Of a stretch of DNA of 64,000 bases, positions 45,364-56,700 are shown one piece after another. Made by a program: the position numbers and the translations under genes. The notes under the pieces were generated by a model. It had not been told where the DNA came from. It saw only the letters and a list, made by a program, of their open reading frames with translations, and searched no databases. Each line of letters begins with the position of its first letter. The first letter of the stretch is position 1. Source of the DNA: Asterias amurensis (Eukaryota; Echinodermata; Asteroidea; Forcipulatida; Asteriidae); the NCBI RefSeq assembly GCF_032118995.1, contig NC_092660.1:821501-885500 (forward strand), read 5' to 3'.

Positions 45364-45690
45364 GGATTGGTACTGGTATAAACTTTAGAATCAGTGAGTT
45401 TTCAGATGGAAATATTTCTCTGGAGGATTGGTACTGGTATGAACTTTAGAATCAGTGAGTTTTCAGATGGAAATATTTCTCTGGAGGATTGGTACTGGTA
45501 TGAACTTTAGAATCAGTGAGTTTCCAGATGGAAATATTTCTCTGGAGGATTGGTACTGGTATGAACTTTAGAATCAGTGAGTTTTCAGATGGAAATATTT
45601 CTCTGGAGGATTGGTACTGGTATGAACTTTAGAATCAGTGAGCTTTCAGATGGAATTATTTCTCTGGAATACTGGTACTGGTATAATGAC
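45364..45690 (+). repeat. 61-bp minisatellite downstream of NDC1
   Basis: Five near-identical units beginning GGATTGGTACTGGTAT at 45364, 45425, 45486, 45547 and 45608, then a degenerate sixth. Very little divergence suggests recent expansion. Confidence 0.92.
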
Positions 45691-45884
45691 ATAATAATAA
45701 TGTAAACAATGTAAACAAATAATTTTATAAATTTACTCATCTTAGTTTAAACACTTCATCCCTGAAATGTAAACGGGCAATAAACTGAAATTGTATAACC
45801 GCATTGTTTGAGCATGCAGACAATCAGTCAAGTTTGGCTATGGTTATGGTCGAATATTAAATTTGATGCGCTTTGTTAGTTCCT

Positions 45885-45898
45885 GTTGTCATGGTAAC
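45885..45898. promoter_or_regulatory. X-box-like RFX-binding motif
   Basis: GTTGTCATGGTAAC fits the X-box consensus fully; the same 14-mer occurs at 11188-11201 in MAP3K1 intron 3. A near match, GTTACCATGGTGAT, is at 40629-40642. Confidence 0.3.
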
Positions 45899-46401
45899 AT
45901 CATTTATTAAAAGAAAATCATCCACCGTATCGTTATAATTGAATATGTGTTTCCCTCCCAGGTCACTTTAACTACAAAAAGGGTAACCTTGAATATTTAA
46001 TTAAATGTCATCATTTTAGTAATGTCCTCATAAAAAACTACGTTTTGTAAAATGGAAACTATGTAAAAAGTGAGCAAAATAGCTGACTCATATTTTCATT
46101 TTAATTTCAATTCAAAAGGTGGTAGTGTTTGTGAGATATATTGCTAAAAATCTGTAGTGGTTTACGCCACCCAGGAAGAATAATCTGTAATTGGAATTCA
46201 CAATCTGAGAAACATTTCATGCAGAAACATTTCTCAGATTGGAATGTTTTGGAATCCCATTCTCTAAAACCACGTTCCTTAGAAGGGAATCAATTCTTAA
46301 AATGTTTTACATTATGAACAGCTGCAGTGCTTCTTACCAAGTGAGTTTGTATGGCCATAAATTGTTGGAGTAATAACCAGAGGTCTTCACATTTATTTTA
46401 G

Positions 46402-46690
46402 ACATTTAGCCATCATTCAAAATGATAGTGAACCATTACATGGTGCTTAGGGTTAGGTCTCATAATTAAAACGTACATGAAATACTGTATGTTACAGCGC
46501 CAGGAGCGTCACTGATTGACGGATATGCGCGCTTTATAAGAAGCCACGATTAAACATTTAGCAATTATTCAAATGATAGTGAACCATTACATGGTGCTAA
46601 GGGTTAGGTCTCATAATTCAAACATAGTCCCACATCTTGCAGGAAATGCTGTATGTTACAGCGCCAGGAGCATCACTGATTGACCGATGT
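46402..46690 (+). repeat. About 150-bp tandem duplication
   Basis: CATTTAGCCATCATTCAAAA (first unit) and CATTTAGCAATTATTCAAAT (second, from about 46554), both with TGAACCATTACATGGTGCT and TGTTACAGCGCCAGGAGC. The second unit carries an extra segment. Confidence 0.8.
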
Positions 46691-46727
46691 GTATATAAGA
46701 TTCTAACCATTAACGAGGTCACTACAT

Positions 46728-49700
46728 CTAACGACGACCCCACCATGTCCTTGGCCTGTACCATGTCCATGACCTGTACCATGACCTCTCTTGTTCAGCT
46801 GACATGCTGTTGTCTGCTGATCCAGAAACCCCTGAAACGCCTGACAAAGGAAAGAACAGATCAAGTATAATGAGAAATTTAAATTAGCTGCTGCAAACTG
46901 CTTACCAACCAAAGGGTTCCACCCTACAGAGTGTTTCCCGAAGGCAAAAATGACAACACAAATAATAAAAACCAGTTAATCTAACGCGCTTTTCACACCC
47001 GATGAGCATCTCAAAGCGCTTTCAACATAAACAAGTATACTGGTGTAACATGGTGTGGGTTCAAATCCCGGTCATCACACTTGTGTCCTTGAGCAAGACG
47101 CTTGACTCTAATTGCTTCTCATCACCCATGGGTAAATGGGTACCTGTGAGTGCAGAGATGGTTCTTTGTGATTGATTTAGCTTAGTGCGCTACATACAGC
47201 ACAGGCTGTATACTCCTGAGGGAGCTGAGATGGTTTAAGGAATGAAATATGGCCCTTGGGTAATCATGTTTTAAGCCTAATGATCATTCTTTGGAATTGC
47301 TCTATGTAAGAGCTGATTTTATTAATATTGGTATTATTATTTATTATTATTATTATCATAATAAACAGAAGCAGTCAAGTGGAATTGAGAGAGAGGGAGG
47401 AAGCATATAGAAAAATCGTTGAACGATGAAGAGGCGAACAAAGGGGTTTGATTAAAGGTGTGAAGATGGAGAATAACAACTAATAAGAGACTGAGAAGAT
47501 AAAAAGGGTAATACCTGTCCAAAAGGGGGGAAGGCAAAGACAAAAAAGGTTTTTTGTTCGATAAGATGTCTTTAGAAAGAAAATGATTAACAACTTTTCA
47601 TCTATGTCTTCTCCTTTTCCCAACAGATATCTTTGTTTTTGGTCTGCCTCATTCACTATTTGATTACTTTTCTACCTCCTCCAAATTTGCATTGCAACCT
47701 CCTGTGGTCAAACCAGCATCTTCCCTCTACCCTTATTATCTCCTTCTTCATTGTCTACCCTTGCTTTACCAGCATGATCCCCCTCCCCTCCCTCCCTCCC
47801 TCTTTCTCCCTGATCAGTTAATTTATATCTACTTGACTGCTTCTGTTACACCAGTAGTCTATACATGTTCACGTGTGTTGTGTTGTCATTTTAGCCTTGA
47901 GAAAGACTCTGCGTGGTTCATAACGTCAGACCACTAACTTTTTTTTTAAGAGCAACTATAAATGAAAAATATCAATAGTGAACTTGCGGGTACAACAATG
48001 GGTAAAAACTCTTTTGAAGGAGCGGTGGCTCTGAAAAGAGCCGGTTTGGTCTCGACGTTTCGAACAGTGTACTCTGCTCGTCTTACAAAAACACAATTTT
48101 TTTGTTTGCGTTAGCGTTAGATTAAGTAAAACACACCCATTTAAAAAAAAAACCAAAAAAAACATGCAATCAATAATAATATCGATTCTTAGAGTGATGT
48201 ATCATGCCAACAGAAGCACATGGGTTTAAAAGAACAGTACTGAATTTGTAAGAGAAAAAAACTCGTTTAAGATCACAGATATACATCAAACTTACACAAT
48301 CTAATAATGATGATAGTAGGAAACATCCCTTAAATATTTCTGTCTAAAATGTCAACAGAAACACTCCGGAATTTGAACACACAACCTTTGCAATTCCAGA
48401 GCAGCGTCTTACAAATTAGAACTTTTCTTCACAGAACTCGGGAAAGTACTGAGTATACAGTGCTTATACACACCTTCAATGTAAGGGTCAAACCAAATTT
48501 TAAAATTCTTTAACTCTGATTTTAAACTCGAGTGTTCTGTTCTTTCGAAATTTGAAACTTTAAAATAAAAAGCAATCCATTCGCTGACACCCCCCCCCCC
48601 CTTTTTTCCCCGGAATGAAACTTAAATAAATGCTCACTTATTTGTTCACAACCCCAGAAATCTTGAATCTCCTTGGGGTCAGTGCTGATGAGAACGCCGT
48701 TGATTAAGAAAGTAACCTGGTCATATGGCCGATTATAGGAGACCATGTTCCTGCCTCCTAGCCGCATCTCAGTACATTCACATGGGTTGGTTTCCGATAC
48801 CCACCACCGTGGTAGTCTACCGTGACCCCTTCCCACGGGCTCCTGGTAGACGTAACATACGTGGGCATAAACTGCCGTAAGAACAGAGACAAAGTGTAAG
48901 ATCATTTCTCATAGTTGCTTTTGGAGTCGCACCTGGGCATAAACTGCCGTAAGCAACTTGACAATTTGAGACCATGTCTCATTGTACAGGGGAATATACC
49001 TTTGCTTTTTGGAGCCGTTTGGTTGTTTTAATCCAAAAACTTCATAGAAATGAGCTATACATAGGCCATGGCCATTAAACAAGTAAACTAGCCATGTGAA
49101 AATTTCGCGTTTTTGGGATAATCGCTGAAAAACTGGAGCGGTTATGTAACGCTTGAAAAATAAATAAAAAATGGCAATAATATCTTTGTAGAAAACATTT
49201 TGAGGATCATTTACTTTAGAAGCAATGTGGTAATGGAAAAGGATCAGGTTTTTTTTCTTCATCTCCAACACTTTGAAGTTGAGCAACGTTTTTATCAGAA
49301 ACGGGCAGATTGTGTATTCCAGTTACGGATCGTTATTCATGCGTGGTCATATAGCCGCTCCAGGTTTTCAACGCTGTCAAGCGCTTCCCATATTCAAATC
49401 TTGGGCCATGCAAACTATTATATTTTACAAAAACCGCATTACTTCGAAGTGAAAATGGTTCTCAACGGTGCTTTATACTAGCTTCTGACAGGACTCCATC
49501 AACAGTTTTTATTTGCATTTATTTTAAGAGTGAATACGTTGTGGGGATATCGCCGAAAAACCGGAGCGGTTTATGTCCACCCGTGAGGAAAATCCCAAAC
49601 AGAAAACACAATCTGATAAGAGTTACCACAGAAATGCTTCTCATACTCAGATCTTGGGTCTTGAAACTTATATACTTTTAAACATCCGCATTCCTACAAA

Positions 49701-49894
49701 GTGAAATGTTTCTCAAAGTGCATAAAAGAAACAAGAGACATTTATCATCGAAAGCTGCGGCAGTAGGATTCTTACCAAAAGTTTTTATTGGCATTAAGTT
49801 TTAGATTACCAAACGTGTACAATCCCTTCAAATAATCAGTTTACTCACCCTCGCAAGACAAGACTCCAAAAATAATGAACAAGGTGAAAAACAT
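46728..49894 (-). CDS. Tentative small secreted protein, 3 exons, no family recognised
   Basis: Exon 1 (49849-49894) encodes MFFTLFIIFGVLSCE, a convincing signal peptide, and ends in phase 1 at a GTGAGT donor. Exon 2 (48638-48871) follows a TTTGTCTCTGTTCTTACGGC-AG acceptor and gives 77 codons beginning VYAHVCYVYQEP, with RWWVSETNPCECTE, NRPYDQVTFLINGV and a closing FWGCEQI. It has four cysteines and a GTGAGC donor in phase 1. A possible last exon (46728-46840) after a good acceptor gives a Trp/Arg-rich tail, SWYRSWTWYRPRTWWGRR. Total would be 130 aa. Exons 1 and 2 fit each other well; exon 3 is weaker, since its other frame (RGHGTGHGHGTGQGHGG) also looks protein-like. I do not recognise the family. 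An extracellular cystine-bridged peptide or domain is the only safe reading. Confidence 0.42.
47040..47290 (+). repeat. tRNA-derived SINE-like element
   Basis: B-box-like GTGGGTTCAAATCCCGGTC, then CTTGAGCAAGACGCTTGACT and a GGGAGCTGAGATGG tail region. Confidence 0.65.
47951..48085 (-). repeat. Dispersed repeat with histone-type stem-loop, copy D
   Basis: Minus-strand GGCTCTTTTCAGAGCC (48027-48042) is identical to the metazoan histone mRNA 3' stem-loop and is followed by ACC, a 10-nt spacer in all, then CAAAAGAGTT. Upstream is GACGAGCAGAGTACACTGTT followed by CGAAACGTCGAGACC. No histone coding sequence adjoins. Confidence 0.75.
48355..48430 (-). repeat. tRNA-derived SINE-like fragment
   Basis: Minus strand shows TTTGTAAGACGCTGCTCTGG and GTTGTGTGTTCAAATTCCGG, a tRNA-type A/B-box pair. 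Confidence 0.5.
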
Positions 49895-50773
49895 TCCAAA
49901 TCCTCTTGCAAAACCGACAAGAATATTCACACGCACACCTCTGCAGATGCGTCAAGACTGAACGAGTGGTGATGATAACTACAAAGACGGATGCTAATAA
50001 GGCCGACACGGAATTAAATTACCAATTGGTGCGTGGTCCCCAACCTTTCATGGGCGTTAACGATACATTATTGGGTTGGTTTTGTTGTTTGCGGCTTTTA
50101 ATTTAGGTCAAAAGTTTAATTGGCAAATGCAAACTTTTAATAATATTAATAAGGCATTACAGGAAACAGCTCTGCTCTGTGAAGCTGGAAAGACAGAAAT
50201 AGTAAAATTTGAATATCAGATAAATTTTAAGTCAATTAAACATTTATATATTTACAGAAAAAAATAGACAGCCTATAGTTCGAGCAAAGAATACTCGATA
50301 ATGATAATAATGTTTAAGTCCAGTACGATGAAGTGGGTATAGGCTGGTCAACAAATATGCGCTATTCTGCGAGCGAACCATTCATGATTTCTTAAGGGTA
50401 TGAAATGCGTTTGCACAATAATTCTGAACGAAGAATAAAGGGCTTCTTGTTTTGTTGTATAAGACTTTTATTTAGAAAGAAAAACATTAAATTAATTAGA
50501 CATAAGTATGGTGTGCATTGTTTACCGCAACCGAGTGTAATGTAGGCCCTAAGACGTTTTGAAATAAAACAAGAACAATGGAAACAACTCGGATAAGATG
50601 TTTATTTCAACCGTCCGTTGTTCACTGGTGGTTTAGTTTCATCAAACATTTAAAGTAACTAGCCGACAGTGGTAGTAATTTTTACCCCAACATTCTATTA
50701 CGAAATAATGAAAGTTTACCAAGAAAATGTAATTTTACTCCCCTGCTGACTGCTGACTGCTGGTTGTATATAT

Positions 50774-50787
50774 GTTTCCATGGTAAC
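50774..50787. promoter_or_regulatory. X-box-like RFX-binding motif
   Basis: GTTTCCATGGTAAC fits the RYYNYYATRRNRAC consensus at every position. About 2.8 kb upstream of the candidate RFX promoter. Function is inference. Confidence 0.35.
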
Positions 50788-51437
50788 CACACGACGCTAC
50801 ATAAGCACAATGAATGTCAGAGAGACACAATTCGTTATTATTTCAACATTTTTTTATGAATAATCGTTCATTAACACAAAAGAAGTCGGCAATGACATAC
50901 TTTTCTGCTTTTATGTTCGCTTGTCTACAAATACTTGGCCGGCTGCGAGCTCTAATTATTGTTATTACATCGGGCACGATCAGAAAGACATTGATCTGAA
51001 CTGTGAATCAATCTTATGATGTGACAATACAAATCACCATGGTAATACTGACGACTCATCTGAAGATGAATCGTTAGGGTCATGTCACATGAGGCAATTT
51101 ACATTAGGCAACCAGTTCCAAGCAATCTCCAAAAAGATTTTATTTTCGCATTTGAATTGTCACATAATTATTCTTGTGGATTGTAAGACATTGTTTAAAA
51201 AATCACTCATATGCTACCAGAGTGGAGAAGTAGCATGCACTGCAGTGGTTGCCTCCGAGTTGTCTTTAAATTTGGCCTCGTGAGATGAAAAGGGTCTTGG
51301 TGCTTTGTGAAATATACCTCGTCGGGACTCGATTTCACAAAGAGGTATAAGACTGATATGAAGTGTGTGAATCGATCTTATTTGCTAAGCAAAAAGTGAT
51401 GTCACAATACAAATCACTGATTGAAGTTACATGTAAA

Positions 51438-51591
51438 TTGGGTGCGTTCGTTAGCTTCCCTGGGTCGACCCCGGTGTGTGGCAGTTTGTTTTCCAGGTTG
51501 AACGTGTGCAGATAACTACCCACGTTCGTCCTGGGGAAAAAATCCGTCACAACCCGGGTCGACCCGGGGAAGCTAAACGAACGCACCCACT
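51438..51591. repeat. MITE with TGGGTGCGTTCG termini, short copy
   Basis: GGGTGCGTTCGTTAGCTTCC at the left is mirrored by GGAAGCTAAACGAACGCACC at the right, each with an adjoining GGGTCGACCC-like block. About 154 bp. Confidence 0.82.
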
Positions 51592-52399
51592 GATAGCTCA
51601 TAGAGCTTTGTGAATCGAGCCCACTAAACATTCACATTACGGGTACGTGGTCAGTGATTTGTGTTATGCCTATTGTCGGCCGGATTGTTTCAAAGTTAAG
51701 ATCAATCTTAGTTCTTTGTGAAATCGAAGAAAAGGTTACCATTTAAGATGAGTTTTAATATCACTATAGCAATGATGTGTTGTAGCACTAACTACCCCAC
51801 CAGCAGCCACCTCGCTCGCGTACATTTAGCATGTCAGTATTGTGTGCATTGTTATGGCATCTGCGAAAGTTTGGGAAATATGTTTTTCGTTTTAAAGCAG
51901 CAGCATCAATAAAAATTGTTTCGAGAAATGGCCGATCCATGACGACGGAAACCCTCCATGGTCAACCTGCTGAAGATCAATCAAGCCCTGGCTTATTCAT
52001 TATGTGTACAATAGGGTATTGTTATCTCGTCGTTCATAGCTTGCTGCGTGGAATCAGCTCCATCCCCAGGCAAAGTCGAATCAGAACCACGTTTTTTGCC
52101 TCTTAATACCTAATAAGTTGTTGCCCGACATTAGTGGCAGACTTTTGGGACGCCCTGTCTTCCAGCTCTGGCAATGCTGATGCCCGAACTTATTACCCCC
52201 CCCCCCCCACCCCCTGTCCACTGGGGATTATTATGGGAAAACATGGGTTGAAGGAGGATGGGTCAAAGGAGGGCGCCTGGCCGTAATGAATCTCCTGACC
52301 AACTGGGCCCCTGTCTAAACGAAGAATGACGTCAGACGTTCAGGCTCCTGGAAATGTAACAGCGATAAATTAACGGCAACGGACCTCATAAGAGTTCAG

Positions 52400-52414
52400 C
52401 CAACAGAGGGCGCT
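52400..52414 (+). promoter_or_regulatory. CTCF-like motif
   Basis: CCAACAGAGGGCGCT differs from the CTCF core CCASNAGRKGGCRS at one position. Related sites with (A/G)AGGGCGCTGT at 4743, 28247 (minus), 36725 (minus), 43464 (minus), 52886 and 54553. Confidence 0.3.
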
Positions 52415-53439
52415 CCTTTAGTGTTTGGCATCGATCTTTTTTTTTTAGCTACAAAGTGCTCCAACTCAAGTAAGTACGATCGATTTGGCCGTATTTCCTT
52501 CCTCCATGAACCGACTCAGTCCATAGAGCAACCCAGTTACACACGGTTCATCAAATAACTGCTTACAGCTGCATGTCCCCACAGAAATCTCATTCAAGTA
52601 TAGTACTGCCCGCAAATGCACAGACAGTCTATCAAGTTGTGCGACTGCGGGGGCGGGTCGTCTGGGGATCAGAGGTCTCCCCATCTGTATTTAATTTTTT
52701 TGTTTTTCTTGCAACATCTTATTTTTAAATTCTCGGGAGGGGTCAAATAAAAAAATAAAACAATGTATGGCAGGTAATAACAGTATTACACTTGCAAAAC
52801 AAATATGCAGAGAACCTGCAACAAAGCTTCGAAGCAACCACTGCTAGCTGCTGAGAATTTTCTGTGGCGAGTCCATCAAACACAATCAACAGAGGGCGCT
52901 GTTCCCATTTTATGAACTCACAACGTATGCCTTTCGAAACATTAATTTAGTCAATACTTTGAATAAATTATGATAGCAATTATCATTGACATCACTTATT
53001 CCGTTTTGTTAAGTTACTCTTTCCCAGCGCGGGCAGGTGTTTTATATTGCACTTTGCCAAAGTAACTGAACAATAATCATTATGTTGACCAAAAAGAGGT
53101 CACGTGACACTCCTCTGTGACAGAACAAAGGGTTTCCGTTAAAGTTCCAATCGATAATCGATACGTTCGAAGTTATGTGATGTGTATTAGGATGTACGCA
53201 ATCATTGCACTGTGCATAAAGTGCGCATGCATTATGCACTAAAATGGGAGCTTGTCTTTTTTCTTCTCTGTAGCGCCGAAGCACATCTATATCCATCCAC
53301 ATAGCAACGCACTATTTGTCAAATTAGCTTCTAAATTGTTAACATTTAACGAGTCGATATACTTCTAAATGAATTTCAAATGTATTTGATAATCTTATAA
53401 ATTATTATTATTAAGAATTCGTTGTGGTTTAGTGAGTTC

Positions 53440-53770
53440 TTTAAAGGAATTTGAGGTGCAGGGAGCGGCCATTGGCGGATGTTTTATCGTTGATGTGTAG
53501 TGACGAGGTTTAGCAACTGTTGCCTTGAGAATAAACGCCATAGCCACGGTAGTCCTGGCGACTGTTACCCGCCAACTACAAGGTAATTTTTCCTTTTTGA
53601 TTCGTTGGAGTGTGTAAAGACTATAGCCCGTACGAACAAACTGCACATTCTGGCTCTCTTTTGGGTGATTTATTTGCACTGAATTTGGAAAAATGACTGA
53701 GAAATGTCGGGGAATGTTGAGCCTAGGTTTTTACAGGCAGCGTTCCAAAATGGCGATTTTGCGCGGGGTT
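53440..53770 (+). promoter_or_regulatory. Candidate RFX promoter and untranslated first exon
   Basis: A locally GC-richer stretch holds an AAAATGGCG block (53747-53755, YY1-like) and a possible untranslated exon ending at 53582 (CAACTACAAG before GTAATT). It lies about 9 kb upstream of the first RFX coding exon, whose acceptor (TTTTCTTTTGACAG at 62793-62806) shows that an upstream exon exists. The link to RFX is inference. Confidence 0.35.
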
Positions 53771-56700
53771 ATTTCTTGCATGTACAATTCTGCAGTTTGT
53801 TCGGTGGGTAGCTAGTTGTGGTGTGGTATGGTGCTGAAGAATTGGATTGTAGCGTGGGTATTCTGTAGAGTTGCGTCATTTGGGCATGTTGAGAATCTTG
53901 CTTGATATCTCACACATGTATTGTTAAGTACGATTTGCATGCAATGTTAAAACTCCACAAATTTCACACTTGCCTTGTTGTTCGTTGTAATTTATCATTT
54001 ACTTTTTAGGCCCTATAATAATGTAAATATAAATTTTCTATTTTTTTGCATTATTTATTAATTAATATTTATTAGGCCTAATTTGACTGATTCACCAAAA
54101 TGGCATGTTTTATAATCCGTAAGGTGTTGTATTTGCATGATTGAAGTCTTTGTATTTGAAGATGTTTATTGTAATTTTATTTTTAGGGAAAGCTTCGGCT
54201 TCCATAGGATAGGACCATTTTTCTGCTACCCACCACTTATTCATCCCCCTAATTGACCCCTTCCACGCAAGTCACTGGCGGCGACTGTCATCATTTGGTC
54301 ATGACTGTGCCAAGCTCACCATTTTGGTGGTCAATAGATTTTACGCGTAAACGACGCATCGCCTAAAATGCGCACTTCACTGAATAATTTAATGCCCAGT
54401 GACTATAATAATTATATGGCCCACCAATAATATGGCGCATTCAAGATTATTCTGATGATGAGGTTAGGTGAATTGGGTCAATAATTTGAAATTTTGCTTT
54501 CTGAGTGATTTACTCACAAAATCAGTAAAGGTTTATCGCGAATAGCAAAGTATCAAGAGAGGGCGCTGTTGAACCCACACAAAGGTATAGGCGGTGCGTG
54601 TGCGAGTCGTGCATGACAACATACACTGCATAGCAAACTGCCCCATCTTATTACCCACAACGCATTGCGGTTCTGAATCGCGATAAACCTTATTCCTTTT
54701 GATGGGAAAAGTGGTGGAACGATACAAATTGTTTTTTGTTCACTCATCGCATCAATCATCATCATAACGGCATCACGTGACTGTTTTTTACTCTTCCACT
54801 TGGTGTTAGACCTATATGCTGAGTTCATGACTTGCGGGCAAAGAATAGGAGAAGACGCAATGCTATTGCTGGCAGCAACATCTGCTAAAACTTTATAAAT
54901 AGGACTGTTGTCACAATCAACAAAGAAGAGCCGTGGCTGTACATGGAATTAAGATTTCTCTATTACTCACGCCCGCAGTGTATGAATGATGGCAGTGATT
55001 GTAATGTTATGGCCAGTTGGAGCATGCGATAACTTTGTTACAGTGGGAGCATGCTCATGATTCCATTACAATCACAGGCCTGTTCAGTTTTCATGTAATA
55101 CAAGAAATACAGTGTAACATTGTGTTTGCATGAACTAATGTAGCATGCATGCATTAGAAATGTTGTTCCTCTTGTTCTTTGTATGACAGGCTATCACTAT
55201 GGCCTGCTACATGTTTTGCTTGTGTAAGACCTAAAACACAAAGTGTAATCCCATTAATAGATTGCTGTTTATAAACCGATGTGATCAAATTAAAACATTA
55301 GACCACCAATAAATATTGAGCATATCTTGTCAAGTGTCACAAATTCTTGTGACACTTACCTATTTTCACAGCTAATCTTGACTCTAATCTTGATTCTGTG
55401 CATATCCTTCCGGCAGCAGCGATGCTACCAGACTAATTTTTCCTTCAGACAAAATTTCAAAAGTATCAGTACAAAATTTATCAAAATATTACTTTTTCCC
55501 CTTCAAATTAGTATACCCCCCCCCCAATTAAAACAGTTAATTTTTTTGTGTGGAATGTATACTTAAATGACGGTCAATTGTTTAAATAAAAGAATTATTC
55601 GTTCAAGTTGACTTCTGACCTTTTGTTTGGTCTGTTTCCTGGTCTCCTTTGGAGTGGAGTACGTAGTTACCATGTTTGACATTGAAAGTCTGTTGCAATC
55701 AACTTTAGCAATCTGTGACAGGAAATTCCCATGAATGCAAGTAATGTGCTATTTTAGGTTGTGGATCTTTCCTCTTTAAAGGGAGGGTATGCATGTACCT
55801 AAAGGTTATTACTTCAAATATTAATGAAGAGCACCTGAGAGCTATTGATATTATAAACGATTGTTTGAAGTTGGCCCCCCCCCCTTTGAGGAATGTAGTT
55901 TTTCTAAAAGTTCACCCCAAACTTCTGTCCACAACTTTCCATGAAACAAATCTTTACATCGTACTGGAAAATGTTACCTTATTTTAGTAAGTTTGTACTT
56001 GTGTGTTCAACTTCAAAGCTTCAATACTATAAAGGAAACAAAACAACTGTGCAAATCAATTCGAAGGTTATTTAATTCTCTACCTAATGAACTGAATTTG
56101 TAAAACATGAAAATAATCACAACAAAAGCTATCTCAAAATTTCTAGGTGCTGGAGAAATTTTTGTAAATTTTCGTGCCTAGTTCAAGGAGTACATCTTTG
56201 AGTGATTTACCCTCCTCACTCTATCCAATTCAACGCCATATGGTATCTCAATACCCAGAAGTATTGGACTCGGATTATGGGTGTATCTTTAATACCAATG
56301 TAAAGCATAATCACTTGACTAGTACAGTCTTTGGTCCAACAAATCAACCAAACGTGGCTTTGATTTTTAATCGGTCGAAGTTATGTTAAGGGGTTTAATT
56401 TGTAGTCAATTATTAAAGCTGTTAAAAGGTTGTTTGTATTCTGAAGGAAGACTGGCTATTGACAGTGTGGCATAACATTCACACATGGCGTCAAATTTTT
56501 GCCAAGTTCTCTGATGGGAGAGCCAGATCTGGAATTTTATGGTTGCAGTGATGGGGTCATGTTGTCTATACTGAGAGAAAAAAAAGGCATTTCATATAAA
56601 AACACAATCTGAAGATTTTTAAGGAAACTGTAATGGGCAACAAATTCAAGTCAATGTCAAGAGATGCAACAGATAAAACTCATTCATTGCATGGACTAGA

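Larger units (their letters stand above)
49895..53439. other. Intergenic region, repeats and possible regulatory motifs
   Basis: No exon recognised. Contains an X-box-like motif at 50774, a MITE at 51438, a poly-C tract at 52196 and two CTCF-like motifs at 52400 and 52886. Confidence 0.45.

Noticed and set aside
48027-48042. A histone gene or histone pseudogene ending at the stem-loop
   Set aside because: No histone-like frame lies upstream on the minus strand, and all four copies share a non-histone upstream sequence.
49200-49481. 93-codon plus and 125-codon minus open frames near 49 kb
   Set aside because: They fall in decayed copies of the repeat also found at 46.2 kb and lack splice support.
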